Under the pieces are notes generated by a model. That model worked only from the letters and a program-made list of their open reading frames with translations, did no database searches and was not told the origin of the DNA. A program made the position numbers and the translations under genes. From Pseudomonadota bacterium (GTDB lineage Bacteria; Pseudomonadota; Gammaproteobacteria; Pseudomonadales; Pseudohongiellaceae), in contig JAQCKF010000001.1 of assembly GCA_027592275.1 (NCBI GenBank), positions 124,001 through 188,000 on the forward strand: DNA of 64,000 nucleotides, read 5' to 3'. The first letter of the stretch is position 1, and the number at the start of each line of letters is the position of its first letter. Below are positions 1-9,271 of this stretch, in pieces.

Positions 1-38
1 TGGCAGATAAGAACTGGTATCCGAAAGATCATAAAACT

Positions 39-632
39 ATGGCGCAATCGACTACTCAAAAAAACAACAGCGTTCGCATTATCGCAGGCGAATACAGAAG
101 CAGAAAACTAGAATTTCCAAACGTGGAGGGATTGCGGCCCACTGCGGACAGGATTCGAGAGACTCTCTTCAATTGGCTGCAGGACAGTATCGCAGGAGAA
201 ACTTGTCTAGATTTGTTTGCAGGAAGTGGAGCGCTCGGCTTCGAAGCTCTTTCAAGAGGTGCAAGCCAGGTTGATTTTATCGAGCAGAATTCAGCGGCAG
301 TAAACTCGATCCGAGATAATATCGAACGATTAGGTGCCAAACATGGCAACGTGTATTGTTCCGACGCGTTCGAGTGGCTAGACAGATGTACGCAAGACTT
401 AAGGCAATATGGCTTGGTGTTTCTCGATCCTCCTTTTAAAGGCGAGACGCTCGCTCGCGCAATCGTAAAACTCGAGAGTGCAAACTTGCTAAGAGAAGGC
501 GGGCTTGTGTATATCGAAAAAGAGAAGCAATCAATCGATGATAATTTGCCCAGCAATTGGATTGAAGTGAAAAGTAAGAATGCAGGGTTAGTTCAATTCG
601 GTTTGTACAATGTTATAAGAAGCAGCAAATAA
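39..632 (+). CDS. rsmD: 16S rRNA (guanine(966)-N2)-methyltransferase RsmD
   Basis: SAM-dependent methyltransferase that modifies G966 of 16S rRNA during 30S assembly in the cytoplasm. The N-terminus carries the family signature 'RIIAGEYRSRKL' (about residues 13-24). The SAM-binding loop 'LDLFAGSGALG' lies near 57-67 and the catalytic motif 'DPPF' at 130-133. The length of 197 aa is normal for the family. The frame stays open upstream to the window edge, but the ATG at 39 gives the usual RsmD N-terminus, so I kept it. The next gene begins 2 nt after the stop, suggesting co-transcription. The rsmD-coaD neighbourhood is common in Pseudomonas-like bacteria. Confidence 0.95.
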   Translation: MAQSTTQKNNSVRIIAGEYRSRKLEFPNVEGLRPTADRIRETLFNWLQDSIAGETCLDLFAGSGALGFEALSRGASQVDFIEQNSAAVNSIRDNIERLGAKHGNVYCSDAFEWLDRCTQDLRQYGLVFLDPPFKGETLARAIVKLESANLLREGGLVYIEKEKQSIDDNLPSNWIEVKSKNAGLVQFGLYNVIRSSK

Positions 633-634
633 AA

Positions 635-1621
635 ATGACAACGGGCACTAGTGAAAACGAATTCATTCCCACCTGGTGGTTGCCGGAGGGCCATAGTCAA
701 ACTCTATGGAGGAAATTCTCTCCTACAAAAATGGTTGCGCATAGACGGCAGCGAATCGAGCTTGATGACAGTGACTACATTGATCTCGATTGGACGACTC
801 TCGATCCTAAAGAATCTAAAGACAATACGATCGTGTTTTTTCTCCATGGCTTGTGTGGATGTTCGAGATCGTCTTACATTTTAGCCATGCAGTCCCTGTT
901 GAATGATCAGGGTATCTCTTCGGTAGCGATGAACTTTCGTGGCTGCAGCGGGGAAATGAATAGACTCGCCCGGGCGTATCATTCAGGTGTCTCAGAAGAC
1001 GTTAACGAAGTGTTTAGCAAATTGGCCGCTGAATATCCTGCGCACAAGTTTGTATTTGTAGGCTACTCGCTAGGCGCCAATGTACTCTTAAAATGGTTAG
1101 GTGAGATTGAATCACACCCCAACATTCGCAAAGCTGTAGCTGTGTCGACTCCGTTTGATTTGGAGTATTGCTCACAGGCTATGTTGCAGGGTGTAAGCCG
1201 AATATACGGGCAATATTTTGTGCGCCGCCTAGTGAAAGACTTTCAGCACAAGCAACAGCACCTGCAATCGTTTAATCCAGATCAGGCTGCGCGTATCGCC
1301 CAGCTAGGCGATACGCGCAGCATCTCATCCATATGGGAATTCGATGATCGGATAACCGCGCCGCTTCATGGATTTGGAGGAGCGGAAGATTATTACCGAA
1401 AATGCAGCAGCTCTGCCTTTCTAAACTCGATAGCAGTCGATACATTGCTGATACAGAGTAAGAACGATCCCATGATTCCTCCTAAATCGATCCCGGATAG
1501 AGAGATGCTCTCGCCTCAAGTGCAGATGCTGCTAACCGAGAAGGGTGGTCATGTGGGCTTCGTTTCCTCAAATCCCGATAATTGGCTTGAACAGAGAATA
1601 TTGAATTTCGTGCAGGTGTGA
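635..1621 (+). CDS. YheT-type alpha/beta hydrolase
   Basis: Alpha/beta-fold hydrolase of the YheT/ABHD1-3 group, a cytosolic esterase-like family of uncertain substrate. The N-terminal 'GHSQTLWR' and the oxyanion region 'FFLHGLCGCSRSSY' (about 68-81) are typical of the family. The nucleophile elbow 'GYSLGAN' places the catalytic Ser near residue 145. The acid is probably the Asp in 'SKNDPMIP' and the base the His in 'GGHVGF' near the C-terminus. At 328 aa it is full length. It starts 2 nt after rsmD, so it is probably translated from the same mRNA. The family assignment is firm; the substrate is unknown. Confidence 0.88.
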   Translation: MTTGTSENEFIPTWWLPEGHSQTLWRKFSPTKMVAHRRQRIELDDSDYIDLDWTTLDPKESKDNTIVFFLHGLCGCSRSSYILAMQSLLNDQGISSVAMNFRGCSGEMNRLARAYHSGVSEDVNEVFSKLAAEYPAHKFVFVGYSLGANVLLKWLGEIESHPNIRKAVAVSTPFDLEYCSQAMLQGVSRIYGQYFVRRLVKDFQHKQQHLQSFNPDQAARIAQLGDTRSISSIWEFDDRITAPLHGFGGAEDYYRKCSSSAFLNSIAVDTLLIQSKNDPMIPPKSIPDREMLSPQVQMLLTEKGGHVGFVSSNPDNWLEQRILNFVQV

Positions 1622-1731
1622 GTGATCATGAGCGCGATCTCTTAGTTTGAGACATAAGCTCGAGATAGGGTTTCAAGCCAGAGCTGCAAACCAAGGCCAC
1701 AGAGCCTGTCCATGATAAAAATGAGAATGTT

Positions 1732-2217
1732 ATGATGAAAATTGCTGTCTACCCGGGGACGTTTAATCCAATCACCAATGGCCATATGGATCTAGCAGAA
1801 CGAGCTGCCGGTTTATTCGACAAAATTATTGTGGCAGTAGTCGGTAAGAATCAGCAGAAGCCCAATGCGTTGCCACTACAGCAACGGGTGGAGCTCACTA
1901 AAAAAGTTCTGGGTCATCTAGAAAATGTGGAAGTTAGGTCATTCGATAGTCTGATCACGCAATTTGTTAAGGAGTGTGACGCCAAAATCATCCTGCGGGG
2001 GCTGCGTACGGTTGCCGATTTCGAGTACGAGTTTCAGCTAGTTGGCATGAATCGCATTCTGGAACCGAGTATAGAAACTGTGTTTCTAGCACCTGCGGAA
2101 CATCTCTCCTATATCTCGTCTACGTTGGTGCGCGAGATCGCAGCCTATGGCGGCGACATCTCCAAGTTTGTCCATCCGGCTGTGGCCGAAGCCATGGCAG
2201 ATCTGCAAAAGCCTTAG
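1732..2217 (+). CDS. coaD: Phosphopantetheine adenylyltransferase CoaD
   Basis: Transfers AMP from ATP to 4'-phosphopantetheine, giving dephospho-CoA, the penultimate step of coenzyme A synthesis. The nucleotidyltransferase start '[12 protein letters not shown]' holds the (T/H)xGH motif near residues 15-18. The '[12 protein letters not shown]' segment and the C-terminal 'ISSTLVREI' are also diagnostic. The length of 161 aa is typical. Two ATG codons are adjacent at the start (1732 and 1735), and either could be used. It is convergent with mutM, with 12 nt between the two stops. Confidence 0.97.
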   Translation: MMKIAVYPGTFNPITNGHMDLAERAAGLFDKIIVAVVGKNQQKPNALPLQQRVELTKKVLGHLENVEVRSFDSLITQFVKECDAKIILRGLRTVADFEYEFQLVGMNRILEPSIETVFLAPAEHLSYISSTLVREIAAYGGDISKFVHPAVAEAMADLQKP

Positions 2218-2229
2218 TCTTAGCCAATA

Positions 2230-3045
2230 TTATTTTTGGCATTGGGAGCAATACACCGTGCTGCGCTGTCCCTGGCGTATCTCTTTCAAAGTATCTTTAC
2301 ATACATGGCAGGGCTCGCCCTTGCGGCCATAGACGTGCAGCGACTGTGCAAAGTATCCGGGCTCCCCGTCGCTGCCTGTGAAGTCCTTGAGCGTTGTGCC
2401 GCCGACATCGATCGCGCGCTGCAAAACCTGCTGAATACACTCCACTAGTTTCTCGTAGCGTGGCTTGGAAATTTTTCCTGCGTTGCGCTTCGGGCTGATA
2501 CCAGCAAGAAATAGCGATTCATTCGCATAGATGTTTCCTACGCCAACGACTACTTTGCTATCCATGATGAAAGTCTTAACAGCAACGTTTCGGGTACGGC
2601 TCTTCTGAAACAAATAATTGGTATGAAATTCGTCACTCAACGGTTCGGGACCGAGAGAGGCTAAGAGGGGGTGTGATTCTATCGGCTCAGTATTCCACAA
2701 TATGCAACCGAAGCGACGTGGATCTGTGTAGCGCAGCACCTTGTTGTTCGCAAATACGATATCGACATGATCGTGCTTCGCCGCCGCTCGATTAGTATCG
2801 ACGATCCTTAGACTGCCTGACATTCCAAGGTGAATGAGCAAGCATCCTTTCTTGGTTGTGAGCAGCAAATATTTTCCGCGCCTGGAAACGGATTTAATAG
2901 TTTCCCCCGGCAGATCTTTGCTAAGCGCGGGAGTAATTGGCCAACGTAATGTCTTGCGGCGCAGTATGACTTTGCTGACTTTCTTATTCTCGATGTGTGG
3001 CACGATGCCGCGACGGGTGGTCTCTACTTCAGGTAATTCCGGCAA
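2230..3045 (-). CDS. mutM: Formamidopyrimidine-DNA glycosylase MutM/Fpg
   Basis: Bifunctional DNA glycosylase/AP lyase that removes 8-oxoguanine and formamidopyrimidines in base excision repair. The mature N-terminus 'PELPEVETTRRG' supplies the catalytic Pro (after Met removal) and Glu. A conserved Lys sits in 'SRRGKYLLL' near residue 57. The C-terminal zinc finger shows two CxxC pairs ('CHVC' and 'CSQC'). At 271 aa it is full length with no damage visible. It is divergent from the hydantoinase-family gene, with a 79-nt shared promoter region, and convergent with coaD. Confidence 0.97.
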   Translation of the reverse strand: MPELPEVETTRRGIVPHIENKKVSKVILRRKTLRWPITPALSKDLPGETIKSVSRRGKYLLLTTKKGCLLIHLGMSGSLRIVDTNRAAAKHDHVDIVFANNKVLRYTDPRRFGCILWNTEPIESHPLLASLGPEPLSDEFHTNYLFQKSRTRNVAVKTFIMDSKVVVGVGNIYANESLFLAGISPKRNAGKISKPRYEKLVECIQQVLQRAIDVGGTTLKDFTGSDGEPGYFAQSLHVYGRKGEPCHVCKDTLKEIRQGQRSTVYCSQCQK

Positions 3046-3124
3046 TTCGCACCTCGGTTGTATGATTGCTAGCAGCTTGCGCAGACTGCTTTATAATCTT
3101 TCCCTTAGTTGAAAGGAAGCAGCC

Positions 3125-5131
3125 ATGAGTTCGCAGCAGCAAATGTTATTAGGGATCGATGCGGGTGGAACGTTTACGGACTTTGTTCTGGTGCGGCTTG
3201 AGCCGATCGTCAGCATCAGCGTATACAAAACCTTATCTACTCCCGACGCACCCGAGCGGGCAATTCTGAATGGCATAAAGGCAATGGGTCTGGAGTCTCA
3301 TTTGGATGATGGTAGCTTGCAGCTCGTCCATGGGAGCACTGTCGCGACCAACGCCGTTTTGGAAGGCAAGCTTGCGCGGACTGCTTTCATTACCAATCAT
3401 GGCTTCGCGGACATGTTACAACTCGCGCGACAGACTCGCCCAGAGCTCTATGCATTGGAGACTCCCGCAGTGCCGCCTCCGGTTCCACCTGAGCTATGTC
3501 TCGAGACGGGCGGCAGAGTCGCCGCTGATGGCGCTGTGGTCTTGCCTCTTTCCGAAATAGAGCTCGATGAGCTGCTTGCCAAAATAGAGTCCCTTGCCCC
3601 CGATGCCGTTGCTATTAATTTACTCTTCTCGTTTCTAGACGACAATTTTGAGCGCCGCATTGAATCTGCGATTAAGGCGAAATTTGGCGAGTGCTTCGTT
3701 AGTCGCTCCTCCACCGTACTGCCCGAATACAAAGAGTATGAGCGTGGCATAGCGACTTGGCTCAATGCAGCACTGGGTCCGGTTATTAGTGGATACCTCA
3801 GTGTGCTAGAACGCGAGCTAGGCAATTCCTCGCTGCAGGTCATGCAGTCGAGTGGTGAGACGATGTCTGCTGGCATGGCAGCGCAATCGGCGGTAAATCT
3901 TTTGCTGTCCGGCCCCGCGGGCGGACTTACGGCAATCGCCTATCTGGCGAAGCAAGTTGGTAAGTCGAAGTTTCTGAGTTTCGACATGGGAGGCACTTCT
4001 ACGGACGTTGCGCTATTGGACACAAAGATTCGCACCAGCAATGAATCCTCAATTTCGAATTATCCGATTGCCGTGCCCATGGTTGATATGGAGACAATCG
4101 GAGCAGGAGGAGGCTCGATCGCCTATGTCGATAGCGGAGGAATGCTTCAAGTTGGTCCGCGCTCGGCAGGAGCAGACCCAGGGCCTGCGTGTTACGACCG
4201 CGGAGGCCTTGATGCCACGGTCAGTGATGCGAACGTGGTGCTTGGTCGGCTGCAATCGGATTCCACGCTCGCCGGCGATCTGAAGCTCAGCCTCGAGCGA
4301 GCTCGAGCGAGCTTAGAACCGCTCGCGCAGAGAATCGGCCTTTCGATTGAGGAAACAGCGCTTGGCATTATTGATATAGCCAATGAACACATGGCAAAGG
4401 CGATAAGGCTTATCTCCGTGAACAAGGGCCATGATGCGAAGGATTTTATACTTGCGAGTTTTGGTGGTGCCGGCGGTTTGCATGTGTGCGCACTAGCTGA
4501 TGCTATGGCTATGAAGAATGCGCTAGTGCCAGTGCATGGAGGCGTTCTCTCGGCGCTGGGCATGGTGGTAGCGGATCAGGGTAGGCAGTTTTCCAAGACA
4601 CTGAGCCTGGATGTGCAACACATTGATGAAAAACCCCTAGAAGATCAGTTTGCCCAATTGGAGGCTGGAGGGATGGAGCAATTGGCCTTAGAAGGTCTAG
4701 ACTCATCGATGCTGGTTTCTAAGCGCAGCGCAGATCTGAGATATATGGGCCAGTCTTACACGCTGAATCTAGACTGGGATACCCTAGCCGGAGTGCTAGA
4801 TGCTTTTGAGCGACTTCACGAGCAGCGCTACGGATATAGTCACGATGGCCCAATTGAGTTGTTGACGATTCGCGTTAATTTATCGACTGAAAAAACTCCA
4901 TTTGTTTTACCGCAACTTATTGCACAGGCACACTGCAATAATATTCGACACTGCAAGGTCCATGGAGAGTCGGAGCAGGCAAGGCTATTGGCGCGCGAAG
5001 AGTTGTATCCGGGCGAATCGGTTGAGGGTCCTGCAGTTATTACGGAATATTCAGCCACGACATTCGTCGCTGCCAACTGGTCGGTAGCTGTCGATGGTTT
5101 CGGCAATCTGGTACTGCAGAAACAAAACTGA
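3125..5131 (+). CDS. Hydantoinase/oxoprolinase family protein (HyuA-like)
   Basis: ASKHA-fold ATP-dependent amidohydrolase of the HyuA / N-methylhydantoinase A / 5-oxoprolinase family. The phosphate-binding loop 'GIDAGGTFTDFV' lies at about residues 10-21. 'VHGSTVATNAVLEGK', 'GPAGGLTA' and 'SFDMGGTSTDVALL' are standard family blocks. At 668 aa it matches the A subunit. The usual HyuB partner is absent on both sides, so it is either a stand-alone enzyme or works with a subunit encoded elsewhere. The substrate (a hydantoin, an oxoproline or another cyclic amide) cannot be read from the sequence. Confidence 0.87.
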   Translation: MSSQQQMLLGIDAGGTFTDFVLVRLEPIVSISVYKTLSTPDAPERAILNGIKAMGLESHLDDGSLQLVHGSTVATNAVLEGKLARTAFITNHGFADMLQLARQTRPELYALETPAVPPPVPPELCLETGGRVAADGAVVLPLSEIELDELLAKIESLAPDAVAINLLFSFLDDNFERRIESAIKAKFGECFVSRSSTVLPEYKEYERGIATWLNAALGPVISGYLSVLERELGNSSLQVMQSSGETMSAGMAAQSAVNLLLSGPAGGLTAIAYLAKQVGKSKFLSFDMGGTSTDVALLDTKIRTSNESSISNYPIAVPMVDMETIGAGGGSIAYVDSGGMLQVGPRSAGADPGPACYDRGGLDATVSDANVVLGRLQSDSTLAGDLKLSLERARASLEPLAQRIGLSIEETALGIIDIANEHMAKAIRLISVNKGHDAKDFILASFGGAGGLHVCALADAMAMKNALVPVHGGVLSALGMVVADQGRQFSKTLSLDVQHIDEKPLEDQFAQLEAGGMEQLALEGLDSSMLVSKRSADLRYMGQSYTLNLDWDTLAGVLDAFERLHEQRYGYSHDGPIELLTIRVNLSTEKTPFVLPQLIAQAHCNNIRHCKVHGESEQARLLAREELYPGESVEGPAVITEYSATTFVAANWSVAVDGFGNLVLQKQN

Positions 5132-5280
5132 AAGCACAACAGCCCTAGCGGCGCTAATAGCGTTATTAGCATTGAGAGATGAACTGGTTTGCTCTGAGAA
5201 GCCGTATAGATGTAGATACGACTAATTATTAGGCGGCAGTCATTTACAGGCCAAATTGTCAGGTGATATAACTGAATAGC

Positions 5281-5313
5281 TCGCAGGTTCGATTCTGCGT
5301 ATTTCTCCCAAAC
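5281..5313 (+). other. tRNA 3'-end-like fragment (weak)
   Basis: The 222-nt gap after the hydantoinase gene contains 'CGCAGGTTCGATTCTGCG', which resembles a tRNA T-arm with a TTCGATT loop. Seven nucleotides, a C and 'CCA' follow, as in an acceptor end. A matching 5' acceptor arm, D-arm and anticodon arm were not found upstream at the right spacing, and the T-stem geometry is off by one base. It may be a tRNA remnant, an old integration scar or chance. Confidence 0.25.
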
Positions 5314-5353
5314 CACCGGCTATAAGTAGGAACGAGGGCAGATCTAAATTACC

Positions 5354-6748
5354 ATGAGACGACGCTTTCTTCAGCACATTTACTTTGTTTCTGGCTTGGC
5401 CCCTGGCCTAATCGCCGCACTAGCTGGATCATTGGTGCATGCACAGGAAGCAGTGGAGCCAGAAGAGAGCGTTCGCTCGCGATCGCCACTTCTGTATATC
5501 GATACACCGGTCTTCTTTGAGGACGGGGTGGATCCAGTAATGCCCCAAAAGGCAGCGTTCGCCGAACCAGAGTTCGACCCAGAGTCCGACCCGGCCTTCA
5601 GTCAGCGCTCGGATAGTATTCGGCAATACAGCAACATATTGACAGATATTGAACTGGATGGAGGTGCCTGGGATCGTGGTCTCGTAGAGGAACTTGCCTC
5701 CCTAGGACGATTGCAGCAACAGCAGGGTGATCATGTTGGCGCAATTCAGACGCTAGATAGAGCGATCCATGTAAATCGAATCAATTCCGGCCTCTATAGC
5801 CTTGAGCAAGTCCCCGATGTGGAACAGTTAATACAGAGCTATATGGCATTGGGCGATTGGGAACAGGCGGATATCTACAATAATTATCTTTTCCATGTGC
5901 AGCGGAAGGCTTTTGGCGTAGATGATCCGCGTCTTATACCCGTGCTGGACCGCCTGGCGACATGGAATATTCAGGCTTTCAATATTGGCTATGGGGACTT
6001 ACTAGGGATTAGGCTGCGACAGTCTCAGATGATGTTTAACGCCGCCGCACGTATGGTTGGCCTTCACTTCGGTAAGGCCGACGAACGATTTGTAAATTAT
6101 CAGAGAAACATCGCAAATTCTGCCTATTTGGCAGCGAGAAACCCAGACCTGATGATGGAGATTGAGAGGCCTGAATATAGAAATATGCAGCAGATGATGG
6201 CGGAGGGCTTAGCGGAGCAGCGACAGGTATTGCCTGCTGGTTTCCGAACCGGCGAGCGCGCGCTTCTAGAGATAGTGGTGCATTATCAAGAACAGAATGA
6301 TGATACATACGCCTTAGCCGAAGCGATTACTCACTTAGCCGATTGGTATCTGATGTTTGGCCGGCACCGGGACACCTTGGAAAACTATAAACTTGCTTGG
6401 GACATGCTCCAGGAGTTGGAAGACAGTGAAGAGTTAACACAGCGATTATTTGGCAAGGTAACTCCACTTCCCGCATTCGAGTCATCCATTGAGGCGCCTG
6501 ATGCGTTCTATAGGAATGAGGACGGCACCGAAGCATTGAGCTTCGATTATGCGGACCTAACCTTTGATGTAACAGAACACGGCCTAGCTAGGAAGATAGA
6601 AAGCATCTCTGAGGAAACCGCGGACAATCAGGCGCAACTAAGCAAATTGCGCATATCAGTTCGCTCCGAGTGGTTTCGGCCGATGATCGTTGACGGCGAG
6701 CCGGAACGTTCTTTTGAGAACCATTTTAGGTATCGGTATTGGTACTAA
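5354..6748 (+). CDS. Exported TPR-like protein of unknown function
   Basis: I do not recognise a named family. An N-terminal signal peptide ends near 'SLVHAQ' (about residue 31), so the product is probably periplasmic. Helical repeat segments around residues 105-190 ('LASLGRLQQQQGDHVGAIQTLDRA' region, 'MALGDWEQADIYNNYL') look like tetratricopeptide repeats, and another lies near 310-350 ('AITHLADWYLMFGRHRDTLENY'). The acidic mature N-terminus may be unstructured. It lies 202 nt upstream of the large envelope operon on the same strand and may belong with it functionally. The repeat class is reasonably clear; the role is unknown. Confidence 0.7.
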   Translation: MRRRFLQHIYFVSGLAPGLIAALAGSLVHAQEAVEPEESVRSRSPLLYIDTPVFFEDGVDPVMPQKAAFAEPEFDPESDPAFSQRSDSIRQYSNILTDIELDGGAWDRGLVEELASLGRLQQQQGDHVGAIQTLDRAIHVNRINSGLYSLEQVPDVEQLIQSYMALGDWEQADIYNNYLFHVQRKAFGVDDPRLIPVLDRLATWNIQAFNIGYGDLLGIRLRQSQMMFNAAARMVGLHFGKADERFVNYQRNIANSAYLAARNPDLMMEIERPEYRNMQQMMAEGLAEQRQVLPAGFRTGERALLEIVVHYQEQNDDTYALAEAITHLADWYLMFGRHRDTLENYKLAWDMLQELEDSEELTQRLFGKVTPLPAFESSIEAPDAFYRNEDGTEALSFDYADLTFDVTEHGLARKIESISEETADNQAQLSKLRISVRSEWFRPMIVDGEPERSFENHFRYRYWY

Positions 6749-6950
6749 TTTATTAAGCGAACGGGTAGCATCGGGCTAATAATCGGCAGAAATAGAGGGC
6801 TTGCGGCGTAATCGTTAAGCTTTGGTTAAGGCGCTTCAGACTATTAATGGTGATAATTTTATCCTTACTATGAATTTTGTAACAAGCTAGAAAAGTCATC
6901 AAATTTCGAAAACCGGCCATTGCTGGAACTCGAGAACAGGAATACAAAGT

Positions 6951-8024
6951 ATGGAACTCAGGCAACTGAGGAACACCGAGGGCAAGCAGCATTTGCCCCT
7001 ACAGCCTCTGTCACGACTTATAGCTCTAGCGGCGCTAAGCCTTAGCATAGTGGCATGTCAGTCTAGTAGCTCGAGCTCGAGCAGTTCACCATCTATGCCT
7101 TCGCTGCCATCTAGCTCTAGTAGTAGTTCTTCAAGTTCTAGCCAGAGCCAGAGCCAGAGTGGGCAACAATCTAGTCAGAGCAGTACTGCAGGCAGTCAGC
7201 CGTCAGCGAATTCAAGCAGTGCGGGTCAGCAACCTGGGCAAGAAAGCAGAGATGGATCAAGTCCCGGAGAACAGGGTGCGCAGCAGGGTAGTCAATCGGC
7301 CGGTAGCGCAGCAGGATCAACGCCAACAGGTACATTAGGTAACAGTACTGGTCAGGGAACGGGTTCTCAGGCCCGATTGCCAGAGGCGGGAAGTCAGTCA
7401 GGCAGCGGCGACAGAGATGGATCTACTGGCGATCTCGGCGCTGGCGCAAGCCAATCGTCTGGTGGCGGATTAGGTCGTCCAAGTGGAGATTATAGTTTAG
7501 ATACGCTGCCAGATGGCGTATTAAGTGGGGGAACAGGCGCCGGCAGCCAAGACTCAAACGGCCAGGTTCGTTCGGGAAGTGGAGATGGCGGAGCACAACC
7601 TAGTGGTAATGTTGCGATGACGGCGCAAGAGCGCGCAGAAGTATTGGATGAACAGCTACGCCGCGGCTACGAGACATTCGACGGATTTATTCTTAGTGAG
7701 AGAGAACGAGCGCAGGCCGAGAGCAATGCGGCGGGGTCATCTGCGGCAGGCGGTTCGGCAGGCGGCGGAAGCAGTTCTTCACAACCACAGACAATGCCTG
7801 AATCGGGTGCTGCGGCAGTATTGGCATCCTCACTACCGCCTGGAGTATCTAATTCGCCACCGCAAGAAACTTTTCCTGCCCCGGAAGACATTCCCAGTGG
7901 ACGTGACGATGATGTTGTAGCGAGACAACTTCGCGAGGCAGCAATGAGTGAGCCCGATCCACAATTGCGCGAAGCCCTTTGGCAGGAATATAGAAACTAC
8001 ACAGGTTTAGGTGAAGACCAATGA
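6951..8024 (+). CDS. Ser/Gly/Gln-rich lipoprotein, first gene of envelope operon
   Basis: Predicted lipoprotein: a hydrophobic stretch ends in the lipobox 'SIVAC', with Cys near residue 36. The next roughly 200 residues are low-complexity Ser, Gly, Gln and Ala, including runs of nine or more Ser. The serines use mixed codons (agc, agt, tct, tca, tcg), so the bias is at protein level rather than a slipped DNA repeat. The C-terminal third (about 220-357) is more complex, with 'AMTAQERAEVLDEQLRRGYE' and a charged helical tail. The ATG has 'AGGA' about 8-9 nt upstream. It overlaps the next gene by 4 nt (ATGA). Possibly a flexible envelope-spanning linker; function unknown. Confidence 0.72.
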   Translation: MELRQLRNTEGKQHLPLQPLSRLIALAALSLSIVACQSSSSSSSSSPSMPSLPSSSSSSSSSSSQSQSQSGQQSSQSSTAGSQPSANSSSAGQQPGQESRDGSSPGEQGAQQGSQSAGSAAGSTPTGTLGNSTGQGTGSQARLPEAGSQSGSGDRDGSTGDLGAGASQSSGGGLGRPSGDYSLDTLPDGVLSGGTGAGSQDSNGQVRSGSGDGGAQPSGNVAMTAQERAEVLDEQLRRGYETFDGFILSERERAQAESNAAGSSAAGGSAGGGSSSSQPQTMPESGAAAVLASSLPPGVSNSPPQETFPAPEDIPSGRDDDVVARQLREAAMSEPDPQLREALWQEYRNYTGLGEDQ

Positions 8025-9226
8025 GTTCAATGACAGCTTTAACGGTCCATCAGGCAAAGAACATATTGGGTGTTGGGCTTCTAGCACTCATGCTGGCGGC
8101 TTGTAATGCACATACAATTAAGACCACCAGCTATACGCCCATCGTTCAAGATAGTCAGAATGTGTTGGAAGATTTACTTCTCGATGTTGGCGTCGCGGTG
8201 TTCGATCCGGGTATAGATGAAATTGATAAACGCGACGAAGAAACTACTAATCATGAAATTCGTGTAGCCGAGTCGCGCTATGCGCCCTTCCTCTTGGCGG
8301 AAACACTGCAGCGTTCGGCGAACTGGGGCATCGTGCGTTTGATGCCCAATAACGAAAGCCCAATGGACGTTACTGTAAATGGCACTATCTTGCAGTCAGA
8401 TGGCGAGGCCATGCAGATCCGCATCCAGGTTACCGATTCGAGTGGTCGTGAGTGGTACACCAAGGTTTATGATGAGGTAATCAGTCAGTTCAGCTACGAG
8501 CCTTCGCAGCGACAGCAAGCCGATCCCTTTCAGGTTATCTACAACAAGATCTCCAACGATCTATTGGAGTATAGAAAACGCAATTTGACGAACCGGCAGA
8601 TCGTAGAGATTCGCACGATATCCGAATTACTGTTTGCTCGTCGATTCTCACCGGAAGTATTTGATTCGTATTTGACGACAAATCGCCAAGGCAATCTGGC
8701 TATAACTGCTCTTCCAGCCGAAACTGATCCGGTTCTACAAAGAGTACGAGACATTAGAGAGCGGGACTTCATGTTTATTGATACCGTTCAGGATTACTAC
8801 GCTACCTATGTAAGACAGATGCGATTGCCCTATGACACATGGCGGGCATTGAGCTACGACGAAACGATTGAGCTTAGAGAGTTAAGGGCATCGGCTAATC
8901 GTCGGTTCGTTGCAGGTGCGGCGGCGGTTCTCGGCGGCTTGGCCGCGGCGACTAGCGGTGGAAATTATGCGACTCAAACTGGCGGCGCAATTGGTGTTGG
9001 CGCCGGCGCGTTCTTGATTAAGAGCGGCTTCGATAAACGAGCCGAAGCAAAATTACATTCGGACGCATTGGAAGAATTGGGCGAGTCCCTAGAAAACGAA
9101 GTTGCTCCACGCGTGTTTAGTCTGGACGATCGTACCATCACACTCACCGGTTCAGTCGAAGAGCAGTATGCTCAGTGGAAAGACGTTCTGGCAGATATCT
9201 ACGCGTCAGAAGTAGGTGATATTTAA
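8021..9226 (+). CDS. Envelope-operon lipoprotein with Gly-rich hydrophobic segment
   Basis: Predicted lipoprotein with lipobox 'MLAAC' and Cys near residue 28. No named domain is recognised. The first half of the mature region ('VLEDLLLDVGVAVFDPGIDE') resembles small alpha/beta lipoprotein folds, and residues of about 240-270 are charged and helical. A Gly/Ala-rich stretch ('VAGAAAVLGGLAAATSGG' and following, about 296-330) is hydrophobic enough to insert in or lie against a membrane. The start codon overlaps the stop of the previous gene as ATGA, implying translational coupling. It is probably an outer-membrane-anchored subunit of the same complex as the ExbB-like and VWA proteins downstream (inference). 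Confidence 0.72.
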   Translation: MSSMTALTVHQAKNILGVGLLALMLAACNAHTIKTTSYTPIVQDSQNVLEDLLLDVGVAVFDPGIDEIDKRDEETTNHEIRVAESRYAPFLLAETLQRSANWGIVRLMPNNESPMDVTVNGTILQSDGEAMQIRIQVTDSSGREWYTKVYDEVISQFSYEPSQRQQADPFQVIYNKISNDLLEYRKRNLTNRQIVEIRTISELLFARRFSPEVFDSYLTTNRQGNLAITALPAETDPVLQRVRDIRERDFMFIDTVQDYYATYVRQMRLPYDTWRALSYDETIELRELRASANRRFVAGAAAVLGGLAAATSGGNYATQTGGAIGVGAGAFLIKSGFDKRAEAKLHSDALEELGESLENEVAPRVFSLDDRTITLTGSVEEQYAQWKDVLADIYASEVGDI

Positions 9227-9271
9227 TCGGTTCATGCATCATGGTAGGCCTCCCCACGAACAGAATTCGCT

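Noticed and set aside
4840-5316. 158-aa minus-strand ORF opposite the hydantoinase gene end
   Set aside because: A shadow of the real plus-strand gene with no recognisable domains.
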